Assembly: GCA_945906715.1 (NCBI GenBank)
Contig: CAMDRK010000128.1
Span: 1 to 7,239 of the forward strand
Direction: 5' to 3'
Length of the DNA stretch: 7,239 bases
Source of the DNA: Nitrospira lenta
Lineage (GTDB): Bacteria > Nitrospirota > Nitrospiria > Nitrospirales > Nitrospiraceae
The translations under genes were made by a program, and so were the position numbers. Positions 1-6,699 of this stretch are shown here, in pieces. Below the pieces are notes generated by a model. The model was given only the letters and a program-made list of their open reading frames with translations. It ran no database searches and was not told where the DNA came from. Each line of letters opens with the position of its first letter. Positions within the stretch are counted from its first letter, which is position 1.

Positions 1-35
1 ACGGAATTTGCCTTGTGAGTGACGGGGTTAGACAT
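1..35 (-). CDS. Start of a divergent gene, cut by the window edge
   Basis: On the minus strand an ATG at 35-33 opens a frame reading MSNPVTHKANS before the sequence ends. It is preceded by AGGGAGG (minus strand, positions 50-44), a near-perfect Shine-Dalgarno sequence 8 nt from the ATG. This is the best ribosome binding site of any gene in the window and is the main reason to believe the call. The gene would be transcribed away from gltB, with the two start codons 70 bp apart. Eleven residues are too few for identification. The Thr-His-Lys-Ala-Asn string is reminiscent of the N-termini of some small bacterial 4Fe-4S ferredoxins, but that is only a hunch. No competing plus-strand gene is evident in 1-105. 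Confidence 0.5.
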   Translation of the reverse strand, partial: MSNPVTHKANS

Positions 36-105
36 CCCGATTGCCTCCCTGGTATAGCCTCAATATCAGTAGCGAACACGCCTACATTTTAACGAGATAC
101 GAACG
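36..105. promoter_or_regulatory. Divergent intergenic region with gltB leader
   Basis: These 70 bp separate the putative minus-strand start from the gltB ATG, so promoters for both directions must lie here or overlap the coding ends. Candidate -10-like hexamers on the plus strand are TATAGC (53-58) and TACATT (83-88). Neither has a convincing -35 box at 17 bp, so I do not call a specific promoter. The only ribosome-binding match before gltB is a weak GAGA at 94-97, 8 nt from the ATG. No PII/NtrC-type or sigma-54 (GG-N10-GC) element is apparent to me by eye. Confidence 0.35.
44..50 (-). promoter_or_regulatory. Strong Shine-Dalgarno site of the divergent gene
   Basis: The plus strand reads CCTCCCT, so the minus strand reads AGGGAGG, 8 nt upstream of the minus-strand ATG at 35-33. 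This match to the 16S rRNA tail decides the start of the truncated divergent gene. Confidence 0.55.
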
Positions 106-3100
106 ATGAGCATCCCCGGGTTTCCGCCGAAGCAAGGCCTGTACGACCCTGAACAGGAGAAAGACTCCTGCGGGATCGGTTTTGTCGTCAATATCAAGGG
201 CCAGAAATCCCATACCATTGTTCAGCAGGGCCTCCAGATTCTTGAGAATCTGAGTCATCGAGGGGCGCAGGGCTGTGACCCTTGCACAGGGGATGGCGCC
301 GGGATTCTGTTGCAAGTCCCGCACGAATTTCTCAAGCGTGCGGCCGGCGATGTGGGGGTTGCGCTGCCCAATGCCGGGGAGTATGGCGTCGGGATGACGT
401 TTCTTCCTCCCCAGGCCGATGCGCGACTGCAGTGCGAAGCGCTCTTTTCCAGAATTATCGGCGAGGAGGGCGCTCGTCTTCTTGGCTGGCGCGATGTGCC
501 GGTCAAGAGCGATGTGATTGGTCCCGTGGCGCGCAGCACCGAACCCTTCATGCGGCAGGTGTTCATCGCCCGCGATATCCTCAATGAAGGGCAGTTTGAA
601 CGCAAGCTCTACGTCATTCGCAAGCGGATGGAAAACGCCGTCCGCGAATCGGCGATTCAGGGCCGCGATTATTTTTATATCTCAAGTCTGTCGGCGAACA
701 CGATCGTGTACAAGGGCCTGTTGCTTCCGCATCAGATGTCTGCCTACTACCAGGACTTGAAGGATGAGCGATTGATGAGCGCGCTTGCCCTTGTGCATTC
801 CCGCTTCAGCACGAACACGTTCCCCACCTGGCCCTTGGCGCACCCCTATCGCTACATTTGTCATAACGGCGAGATCAACACGCTCAAGGGCAACGTGAAT
901 TGGATGCGCGCCCGGCAAGGCCGGCTCAACTCTGACTTGTTCGGCCAGGATTTGGCCAAGCTCTATCCGATCGTTTCCGAGCAGCAGAGCGACTCCGCCT
1001 GTCTGGACAATGCCGTGGAATTCCTCACCATGGGGGGACGTTCCCTCCCGCACGCGATGATGATGCTGATTCCCGAGCCCTGGGTCGCAAATCCGCAAAT
1101 GGATCTGGATCGGCGGGGGTTCTATGAGTATCACGCGGCGATGCAGGAACCCTGGGACGGTCCGGCGGCAGTCTGTTTCACCGACGGCAAGTTCATCGGC
1201 GCGACACTCGACCGCAATGGATTGCGTCCCTGTCGCTATCAAGTGACGACGGACGGTCTGGTGATTTTGGCGTCGGAGGCCGGTGTGCTGCCGATGGATA
1301 TCCGGAAGATCAGGCAAAAGGGGCGTCTCATGCCGGGCCGGATGTTCATGGTCGATACCGTGCAAGGGCGCATCATTGATGACGAGGAAGTGAAGGCCGA
1401 GATCGTCAGCCGCAAGCCGTACCGGTCCTGGGTCACCGAGTTTCGGATCTCGCTCGATGAATTGCCCGATCCCAGCAATGTGCCGCAGCCGGACCACCTG
1501 ACGATTCGCCAGCGCCAGCAGGCCTTCAGCTATACCATCGAAGAATTGAAGATGGTCATCACTCCCATGGTAGTGGAGGGACAGGAAGCGACCTCTTCGA
1601 TGGGCACGGATACGCCGTTGGCGGTGTTGTCCGATCGGCCGCAACTGCTCTTCAAATATTTCAAGCAGCTGTTCGCCCAGGTGACCAATCCGCCGATCGA
1701 TCCGATCCGCGAAGAACTGGTGATGTCGCTGACGACCAGCATCGGGCCCAAGCCGAATCTGATGGACGAAAATCCGGAGTCCTGCCGCCGCATCAGGGTC
1801 AAACAGCCGATTCTGACTAATGCCGAGCTCCAGAAGATCCGCGAAATCGCCGATCCGCATTTTAAGAGCAAGACGCTCAAGATGCTCTTCCGGGTAGCCG
1901 AGGGGCCGGAGGGGCTGGGGGAAGCAGTGGACGATCTCTGCCGGCAGGCTTCTCAGGCGATTAAAGATGGCTACAAGTTTTTGATTCTGAGCGATCGCGG
2001 GGTGAACGAAGAATGGGCACCGATTCCAAGCCTGCTTGGCATTGCGTCCGTCCACCATCATCTTGTGCGCGACTGCACGAGGACCGAAGTCGGCCTCATC
2101 GTGGAAACCGGTGAGCCGCGCGATGTGCATCATTTCGCCTGCTTGATCGGCTATGGAGCCGGGTCTGTGAATCCGTATCTTGCCTTCGAGACCATCGTGG
2201 ACCTGGACCGCGAAGGGTACTTTCCCGAGGGTCTGGATGCCCAGACCGCGGAAGGCAAGTTCATCAAGGCGATCAACAAGGGGCTGCTCAAGATCTTCTC
2301 GAAGATGGGCATCTCGACCGTGCAATCCTACTGCGGCGCGCAGATCTTCGAAGCCATCGGATTGAATCGTGAACTGATCGGCCGGTACTTTACCGGGACC
2401 CCGTCGCGTGTGGAGGGGATCGGCATTCTGGAGGTCGGGGAAGAGACGCTTCGGCGCCATCGCCTGGCCTATGAACCGGCGCCGATACGGCAACTCGATT
2501 TCGGAGGGGAGATCCACTACCGCATCCAGGGCGAGCATCACAACTGGAATCCGGACACAATTTACAAGTTGCAGCATGCGACGAAGGCCAACGACCCCAA
2601 GACCTTTGCCGAGTTTTCCCAACTGGTGAACGACGAGAGCAAGCGGCGCGCAAACCTACGCGGGCTGCTTGAGTTCAAGTTCCTGCCGGAACCGATTCCG
2701 GTCGAGGAAGTGGAATCGGCCAAGGAGATCGTCAAGCGGTTCACAACGGGCGCGATGTCGTTCGGCTCGATCAGCAAGGAAGCGCATGAAACGCTGGCCA
2801 TCGCGATGAACCGCCTGGGCGCCAAGAGCAACACCGGCGAGGGCGGAGAAGACCCGGATCGATTCATTCCTCTGCCGAACGGCGACTCGAAGAACAGCTA
2901 CATCAAGCAGGTGGCGTCGGCGCGGTTCGGCGTCACGAGCCACTACTTGGTGAATGCGAGAGAACTGCAGATCAAGATGGCGCAGGGGGCAAAGCCAGGC
3001 GAAGGCGGGCAATTGCCGGGGCACAAGGTCGATGAGAACATTGCGAAGTTCCGCTATGCGACGCCCGGCGTGCAGCTCATTTCTCCGCCTCCGCACCACG

Positions 3101-4626
3101 ACATCTATTCCATCGAAGATCTGGCGCAGCTCATTTTTGATTTGAAAAATTCCAGCCCTGACGCGGCGGTGTCGGTCAAGCTCGTGTCGGAAGTGGGCGT
3201 CGGTACGATTGCGGCCGGGGTGGCCAAGGCCTATGCGGACAAGGTGCTCATCAGCGGCGACTCCGGCGGCACCGGCGCCTCTCCACTCTCGTCCATCAAG
3301 TACGCGGGGGTTCCGTGGGAATTGGGCCTGGCCGAGACACATCAAACGTTGGTGCTGAACGATCTGCGGGGCCGCATCCGGGTCGAGACCGACGGGCAGA
3401 TGAAAACCGGGCGCGATGTGGCCATCGCGACATTGTTGGGCGCCGAGGAGTTCGGGTTTGCGACCGCGCCCTTGATTGTCGAAGGCTGCATCATGATGCG
3501 GAAGTGCCACCTCAATACCTGTCCCGTCGGCATTGCGACGCAGGACCCGGCCTTGCGAAAGAAATTTGTCGGGCAACCGGAACATATCGTGAATTTCTTT
3601 TTCTTCGTCGCGGAAGAACTACGCCAGATCATGGCCAAACTGGGATTCCGAACCATCAACGAGATGGTCGGGCGAGTGGATAAATTGAAGATACACAAGG
3701 CTGTTGACCATTGGAAGGCCAAGGGGCTGGACCTCACGCCGCTGTTGAAAGCGCCTGATGTCGGGCCGGAGATCGCCCGCTATTGCGTGCGGAAGCAGGA
3801 TCATGGTCTCGCAGACGTGCTCGATAACAAGCTGATTGAGCTGTGCAAGCCGGCGTTGGAGAAGAAAGAGAAAGTGACGCTCGATCTGCCGATTAGAAAT
3901 GTGAACCGTACGACTGGGACGATGCTGTCCAGCCGCGTGGCGAAACAGTACGGGCTTGAGGGGTTGCCGGAAGACACCATCACCATCAAGTTCTCCGGTT
4001 CTGCCGGACAGTCGTTCGGCGCATTCCTGTCCCGTGGCATCACGCTCATCCTCGAAGGCGAGTCGAACGACTATCTGGGCAAGGGACTCTCCGGCGGGAA
4101 GATTATTGTATTTCCGCCAAAGCAGGCGCTCTATGTGCCGGAAGAGACGATTCTCATCGGCAATACCTCGCTCTATGGCGGGACGCAAGGGGAAGCCTAT
4201 TGCTACGGCATGGCGGGCGAGCGGTTTGCCGTGCGGAACAGCGGCGTCAGAGCGGTTGTCGAAGGGACCGGCGATCATGGCTGCGAGTACATGACTGGCG
4301 GGGTGGTTGTCGTATTGGGTCAGACAGGACGAAACTTTGCAGCCGGTATGTCGGGCGGCGTAGCGTTCGTGCTGAACGAATCCGACAAGTTCCAATCGCG
4401 CTGCAACTTCGGCATGGTGGAGTTGGAAAAGGTGAAGACGGCGGAAGACAAGAAGACGCTGCATCAGATGATCACCTCTCACTTTATGTATACCGGCAGC
4501 AGGAGCGCGAAGCGCATCCTCGACAGCTGGGAGTCGATGCTGCCGAAGTTCGAGAAGGTGATGCCGGTGGACTATAAGCGAGTCTTGGAAGAACGGAAGA
4601 AGAAAGCCGCTGCCAGTAAGGGGTGA
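106..4626 (+). CDS. gltB: Glutamate synthase (NADPH) large subunit, GltB
   Basis: This is the alpha subunit of NADPH-dependent GOGAT (1506 aa, normal family length). It makes two glutamates from glutamine and 2-oxoglutarate in the cytoplasm. Residues 1-21 form a short propeptide. Cys22, in DSCGIGF, is the class II amidotransferase nucleophile exposed by processing, and the RFSTNTFP and HNGEIN motifs of that domain follow. The central domain spans roughly 466-790 and includes SSMGTDTPLAVLS. The FMN/TIM-barrel domain spans about 846-1215, with GAMSFGSIS at 882-890, SNTGEGGED at 908-916, KPGEGGQLPG at 963-972, SPPPHHDIYS at 993-1002 and SGDSGGTGAS at 1050-1059. Cys1128, Cys1134 and Cys1139 have the C-x5-C-x4-C spacing of the [3Fe-4S] cluster. 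The C-terminal GXGXG beta-helix lies at about 1270-1470. The ATG at 106 is the first start after an in-frame stop at 70-72 and gives the expected propeptide. No frameshift or missing key residue was seen. The partner subunit GltD is encoded downstream. Confidence 0.98.
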   Translation: MSIPGFPPKQGLYDPEQEKDSCGIGFVVNIKGQKSHTIVQQGLQILENLSHRGAQGCDPCTGDGAGILLQVPHEFLKRAAGDVGVALPNAGEYGVGMTFLPPQADARLQCEALFSRIIGEEGARLLGWRDVPVKSDVIGPVARSTEPFMRQVFIARDILNEGQFERKLYVIRKRMENAVRESAIQGRDYFYISSLSANTIVYKGLLLPHQMSAYYQDLKDERLMSALALVHSRFSTNTFPTWPLAHPYRYICHNGEINTLKGNVNWMRARQGRLNSDLFGQDLAKLYPIVSEQQSDSACLDNAVEFLTMGGRSLPHAMMMLIPEPWVANPQMDLDRRGFYEYHAAMQEPWDGPAAVCFTDGKFIGATLDRNGLRPCRYQVTTDGLVILASEAGVLPMDIRKIRQKGRLMPGRMFMVDTVQGRIIDDEEVKAEIVSRKPYRSWVTEFRISLDELPDPSNVPQPDHLTIRQRQQAFSYTIEELKMVITPMVVEGQEATSSMGTDTPLAVLSDRPQLLFKYFKQLFAQVTNPPIDPIREELVMSLTTSIGPKPNLMDENPESCRRIRVKQPILTNAELQKIREIADPHFKSKTLKMLFRVAEGPEGLGEAVDDLCRQASQAIKDGYKFLILSDRGVNEEWAPIPSLLGIASVHHHLVRDCTRTEVGLIVETGEPRDVHHFACLIGYGAGSVNPYLAFETIVDLDREGYFPEGLDAQTAEGKFIKAINKGLLKIFSKMGISTVQSYCGAQIFEAIGLNRELIGRYFTGTPSRVEGIGILEVGEETLRRHRLAYEPAPIRQLDFGGEIHYRIQGEHHNWNPDTIYKLQHATKANDPKTFAEFSQLVNDESKRRANLRGLLEFKFLPEPIPVEEVESAKEIVKRFTTGAMSFGSISKEAHETLAIAMNRLGAKSNTGEGGEDPDRFIPLPNGDSKNSYIKQVASARFGVTSHYLVNARELQIKMAQGAKPGEGGQLPGHKVDENIAKFRYATPGVQLISPPPHHDIYSIEDLAQLIFDLKNSSPDAAVSVKLVSEVGVGTIAAGVAKAYADKVLISGDSGGTGASPLSSIKYAGVPWELGLAETHQTLVLNDLRGRIRVETDGQMKTGRDVAIATLLGAEEFGFATAPLIVEGCIMMRKCHLNTCPVGIATQDPALRKKFVGQPEHIVNFFFFVAEELRQIMAKLGFRTINEMVGRVDKLKIHKAVDHWKAKGLDLTPLLKAPDVGPEIARYCVRKQDHGLADVLDNKLIELCKPALEKKEKVTLDLPIRNVNRTTGTMLSSRVAKQYGLEGLPEDTITIKFSGSAGQSFGAFLSRGITLILEGESNDYLGKGLSGGKIIVFPPKQALYVPEETILIGNTSLYGGTQGEAYCYGMAGERFAVRNSGVRAVVEGTGDHGCEYMTGGVVVVLGQTGRNFAAGMSGGVAFVLNESDKFQSRCNFGMVELEKVKTAEDKKTLHQMITSHFMYTGSRSAKRILDSWESMLPKFEKVMPVDYKRVLEERKKKAAASKG

Positions 4627-4740
4627 GGGGGCAGGGGTAAGGGGCGAGTCCGTGAGGGGTTAGGGGTGAGTGGTAAGGGGTAGAGCAAGGGGTAAAGGGT
4701 TAGGGGTAAAGAGAAGGAAGTTAAGGAGTGAAGGGTAAAG
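4625..4740 (+). repeat. G-rich heptamer array, consensus RAGGGGT
   Basis: A degenerate 7-bp tandem repeat begins on the last two bases of the gltB stop codon. Units in register include 4625-4631, 4632-4638, 4639-4645, 4654-4660, 4661-4667, 4668-4674, 4675-4681, 4687-4693, 4694-4700, 4701-4707, 4723-4729 and 4730-4736, broken by short out-of-phase inserts. The plus strand has only five C residues in 116 nt. G runs at 4627-4631, 4634-4637, 4641-4644 and 4656-4659, and again at 4677-4680, 4689-4692, 4697-4699 and 4703-4706, could form G-quadruplexes in the gltBD transcript. The array encodes no protein: the frames carry TGA and TAG stops. Similar 7-bp arrays occur between genes in some bacteria. 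The function here is unknown. Confidence 0.85.
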
Positions 4741-4750
4741 CCGGAATGGT

Positions 4751-4792
4751 CTCAGAACTCAGAACTCAAAACTCAGAACTCAGAACTAAAAG
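4751..4792 (+). repeat. CTCAGAA heptamer array before gltD
   Basis: Six consecutive 7-bp units run to 2 bp short of the gltD start codon. Units 4751-4757, 4758-4764, 4772-4778 and 4779-4785 are exactly CTCAGAA. Unit 4765-4771 is CTCAAAA, and 4786-4792 is a decayed unit, CTAAAAG. The family differs from the G-rich array just upstream but has the same period. It occupies the position where the gltD ribosome binding site should be and contains no Shine-Dalgarno match. Near-identical units suggest recent or ongoing slippage, so copy number may differ between strains. Confidence 0.9.
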
Positions 4793-4794
4793 AT

Positions 4795-6231
4795 ATGGGT
4801 GATCCCAAAGGTTTCATGAAATACGCCCGTGAGGGCCCCAAGCGGAAGTCGGTCGAGCTGCGTGTGCTCGACTGGAAGGAGATGTATGAGCCCATCTCCG
4901 ATGACAAGCTCAAGACGCAAGGCGCCCGCTGTATGGATTGCGGCGTGCCATTCTGCCAGGGCAACACCGGCTGTCCGGTTGTCAACTTGATTCCGGACTG
5001 GAACGATCTGGTCTATCGCGGCCGCTGGAAAGACGCGCTCAAGGCGCTCCATACCACGAACAATTTTCCTGAGTTTACCGGACGGCTTTGTCCGGCGCCC
5101 TGCGAAGGGGCCTGTGTGCTCGGCATCAACGAAGATCCGGTCTCCATTCGGATCGTCGAGTGGAACATCATCGACCGTGGCTTCAATGAAGGCTATGTCG
5201 AGCCGATGATGCCGGTGATGAAGACGGGCAAGACCGTGGCTATTGTCGGTTCGGGTCCGGCTGGTATGGCAGCGGCGCAGCAGCTTACGCGCGCCGGTCA
5301 TAGCGTCACCCTTTTCGAGAAGTCCGATCGCATCGGCGGCCTGCTGCGCTACGGTATCCCCGATTTCAAAATGGAAAAGTGGGTCATCGACCGTCGTCTG
5401 GAACAGATGAAAGCCGAGGGAGTGGAGTTCAGGACAAGTGTGACGATTGGAACAGACATCACAGGTGAACAATTGCGGCAACAGTTCGATGCCGTCGGCC
5501 TCTCGATGGGAGCGGAGCAGGCCCGTGAGCTACCGATTCCTGGCCGTGAGCTCAAGGGCGTGCATCTGGCGATGGAGTTTCTCACGCAGCAGAACAAACG
5601 CACGTCGGGGATTCCCGTCACGGATGAGCCGATCACGGCAAAGGGCAAGCGCGTCGTCATCATCGGAGGCGGTGATACAGGCTCCGATTGTCTAGGCACG
5701 GTGCACCGGCAGGGCTGCGTCGAGGCGCATCAGTTTGAATTACTCCCGGAGCCCCCGCCGAACCGCGCAGATTCGACTCCCTGGCCGCTCTGGCCCATGC
5801 AGCTCCGCACCTCGCATGCGCATGAAGAAGGCTGCGATAGAAAGTGGAGTATTTCGACCACGAAGTTCACCGGCCACAATGGCCAGGTAACAAAGCTTCA
5901 CGGCAACCGGGTGAAGTTCGAAAACGGCAAGTTCACGCCGATTTCCAATAGCGACTTCGAGATGGATGCAGATCTGATCCTTCTCGCGATGGGCTTTACT
6001 GGCCCGGTGAAGAATGGCCTCCTCGACAGCCTCGGCGTAAAGTACGATGCCCGTGGCGCAGTGAGCGCCGACGAAAATTTCATGACTAACCTCGATGGCG
6101 TCTTTGCCGGTGGCGACACCAAACGCGGCGCCTCCCTCATTGTGTGGGCGATTGCGGAGGGCCGCAAGATGGCGGCAGGAATCGATAAGTATCTGCAAGC
6201 CGGCAAGTCTGCCAAGAAATCAGCCTCCTGA
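4795..6231 (+). CDS. gltD: Glutamate synthase (NADPH) small subunit, GltD
   Basis: This is the beta subunit of NADPH-GOGAT (478 aa, normal length). It is a cytoplasmic FAD flavoprotein that oxidises NADPH and feeds electrons to GltB. The N-terminal iron-sulfur domain has Cys46, Cys49, Cys54 and Cys60, then Cys99, Cys103 and Cys107 (CPAPCEGAC), as expected for two [4Fe-4S] clusters. The FAD dinucleotide fold starts with VAIVGSGPAG (GxGxxG at 152-157) and the IGGLLRYGIPDFKM segment. The NADPH fold has VVIIGGGDTG (GxGxxG at 291-296). The C-terminal FAD-contact motif GVFAGGDTKRGASLIVWAI begins near residue 435. ATG 4795 is the only usable in-frame start after a stop at 4729-4731 and gives the family-typical GDPKGFMKY N-terminus. 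An internal ATG at 4816 with AAAGG upstream would remove that conserved start and is less likely. No Shine-Dalgarno precedes 4795. The gene is presumably co-transcribed with gltB despite the 168-bp repeat-filled gap. Confidence 0.97.
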   Translation: MGDPKGFMKYAREGPKRKSVELRVLDWKEMYEPISDDKLKTQGARCMDCGVPFCQGNTGCPVVNLIPDWNDLVYRGRWKDALKALHTTNNFPEFTGRLCPAPCEGACVLGINEDPVSIRIVEWNIIDRGFNEGYVEPMMPVMKTGKTVAIVGSGPAGMAAAQQLTRAGHSVTLFEKSDRIGGLLRYGIPDFKMEKWVIDRRLEQMKAEGVEFRTSVTIGTDITGEQLRQQFDAVGLSMGAEQARELPIPGRELKGVHLAMEFLTQQNKRTSGIPVTDEPITAKGKRVVIIGGGDTGSDCLGTVHRQGCVEAHQFELLPEPPPNRADSTPWPLWPMQLRTSHAHEEGCDRKWSISTTKFTGHNGQVTKLHGNRVKFENGKFTPISNSDFEMDADLILLAMGFTGPVKNGLLDSLGVKYDARGAVSADENFMTNLDGVFAGGDTKRGASLIVWAIAEGRKMAAGIDKYLQAGKSAKKSAS

Positions 6232-6290
6232 AGTTTTCCCCCTAGATTAAACCAGAGTCAAACTAGTCAACCTCCTTCGCTCGCAGAATG

Positions 6291-6397
6291 TGGAGGGGAT
6301 GGAGCCTGATGATCTTCTGTGCTCGCGCAACGCGCGGCCTCCGAAGGCCCTCGTTGGACGCGCGCAGTGGAAGATCAATCAGCCCCCATCCCTGGAG
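6291..6397. repeat. 97-bp imperfect palindrome with 5-bp flanking repeats, MITE/REP-like
   Basis: Arms 6296-6340 and 6345-6392 pair around a CCGA loop (6341-6344). From outside in, the pairings are GGGATGG (6296-6302) with 6386-6392, 6304 with 6384, CTGA (6306-6309) with 6379-6382, TGATCTTC (6310-6317) with GAAGATCA (6370-6377), TGC (6320-6322) with 6364-6366, CGCG (6324-6327) with 6359-6362, CAACG (6328-6332) with CGTTG (6352-6356), and GGCCT with AGGCC. By hand count this gives about 37 Watson-Crick pairs. TGGAG sits immediately outside both ends (6291-6295 and 6393-6397) like a target-site duplication. The element could be a non-autonomous mobile element, a REP-type repeat, or a hairpin that stabilises or ends the gltBD transcript. 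It has no T-run. Confidence 0.75.
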
Positions 6398-6501
6398 AGA
6401 ACGATCAAGCCTGGAGGGAGCATGCCTAGCGTTTGATGCGCACAATGAAGGGCAGCCTCGGCCATTCTCCTATAGCGAGCAAGAGAGAATCGGAATCCCT
6501 C

Positions 6502-6519
6502 GTTGACCGCAGTGCCTCA
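6502..6519 (+). repeat. Split direct repeat, copy 1
   Basis: GTTGAC (6502-6507) and CAGTGCCTCA (6510-6519) are separated by CG. The same two blocks recur at 6627-6643 with a single A between them. Flanking bases are not conserved, so this is a discrete 16-base match about 125 bp from its partner. Confidence 0.75.
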
Positions 6520-6590
6520 GGAAGTTCCAGCTTTCCTTCTCAGCTGAGTCTCCGTGGATCCCTGCTTCTCCGGCAAAGTTTGCTCTAAGC

Positions 6591-6605
6591 CCTGGCACCG
6601 CCAGG
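6591..6605. other. Perfect 6-bp hairpin with 3-nt loop
   Basis: CCTGGC (6591-6596) and GCCAGG (6600-6605) form a perfect GC-rich stem around ACC. It lies 22 bp upstream of the TTGACA box and is not followed by a T-run, so it is not a typical terminator. It could be a regulator binding site for the downstream pair or chance. Confidence 0.4.
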
Positions 6606-6626
6606 ACATGGGAACTGACTTGCTAG

Positions 6627-6643
6627 GTTGACACAGTGCCTCA
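6627..6643 (+). repeat. Split direct repeat, copy 2, overlapping a promoter
   Basis: GTTGAC (6627-6632), one A, then CAGTGCCTCA (6634-6643) match copy 1 at 6502-6519. This copy includes the TTGACA box of the predicted promoter for the DUF4258/YgiT pair, and the rest fills much of the -35 to -10 spacer. Confidence 0.75.
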
Positions 6644-6656
6644 CAAAAAGTAGCCT
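6628..6656 (+). promoter_or_regulatory. Putative sigma-70 promoter of the DUF4258/YgiT pair
   Basis: A perfect TTGACA (6628-6633) is followed after exactly 17 bp by TAGCCT (6651-6656), a weak -10 box matching 3 of 6 consensus positions. Transcription would start near 6663, about 37 nt upstream of the GTG start at 6700. The -35 box lies in the second copy of a direct repeat, which makes it a plausible site for autoregulation. Confidence 0.45.
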
Positions 6657-6699
6657 GTCGCGGAATTCTTTGAGATAGAGAGCGGCTGGGAGCGATTGC

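Larger units (their letters stand above)
6232..6699. other. Noncoding gap between gltD and the DUF4258 gene
   Basis: No recognisable gene is present in these 468 bp. The short frames found here (for example 6288-6506 plus and 6263-6445 minus) run through a palindrome and have no family resemblance or ribosome binding site. The gap contains the 97-bp palindrome at 6296-6392, a split direct repeat (6502-6519 and 6627-6643), a 10-bp palindrome CTCAGCTGAG (6539-6548), an 11-bp palindrome GCAAAGTTTGC (6573-6583), a hairpin at 6591-6605 and a likely promoter at 6628-6656. AGTCAA is repeated at 6256-6261 and 6265-6270. No classical hairpin-plus-T-run terminator follows gltD. Confidence 0.8.

Noticed and set aside
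3..90. Plus-strand open frame running from the left edge to TAA at 88-90 as the tail of an upstream gene
   Set aside because: It has no recognisable C-terminus, would end 15 bp before gltB, and conflicts with the much better supported minus-strand start and Shine-Dalgarno at 33-50.
682..2622. 646-aa open frame on the minus strand inside gltB
   Set aside because: It lies wholly antisense to strongly conserved gltB codons and its translation has no recognisable domain. Long antisense frames are expected from GC-biased codon use.
2656..3585. 309-aa minus-strand open frame inside gltB
   Set aside because: It is a shadow of the FMN-domain coding sequence and is rich in Arg/His/Ala/Asp, as expected from antisense reading. 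It shows no family resemblance.
3619..4482. 287-aa minus-strand open frame inside gltB
   Set aside because: It is antisense to the conserved GXGXG domain and has no motif or plausible ribosome binding context.
4751..4792. Short direct repeats as a CRISPR array
   Set aside because: The units are 7 bp and contiguous without spacers, so this is a simple tandem repeat.
4786..5481. 231-aa minus-strand open frame inside gltD
   Set aside because: It is antisense to the iron-sulfur and FAD regions of gltD and is compositionally a shadow.
6310..6377. Inner part of the palindrome as a classical rho-independent terminator of gltD
   Set aside because: The stem is far longer than usual and is not followed by a T-run on either strand (AATCAGCCC on the plus side). 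A role in ending transcripts is possible but not of the classical kind.
6288..6506. 72-aa plus-strand frame after gltD
   Set aside because: It crosses both arms of the palindrome and is Arg/Ser rich. It has no family match I recognise, so it is most likely a by-product of the repeat element.
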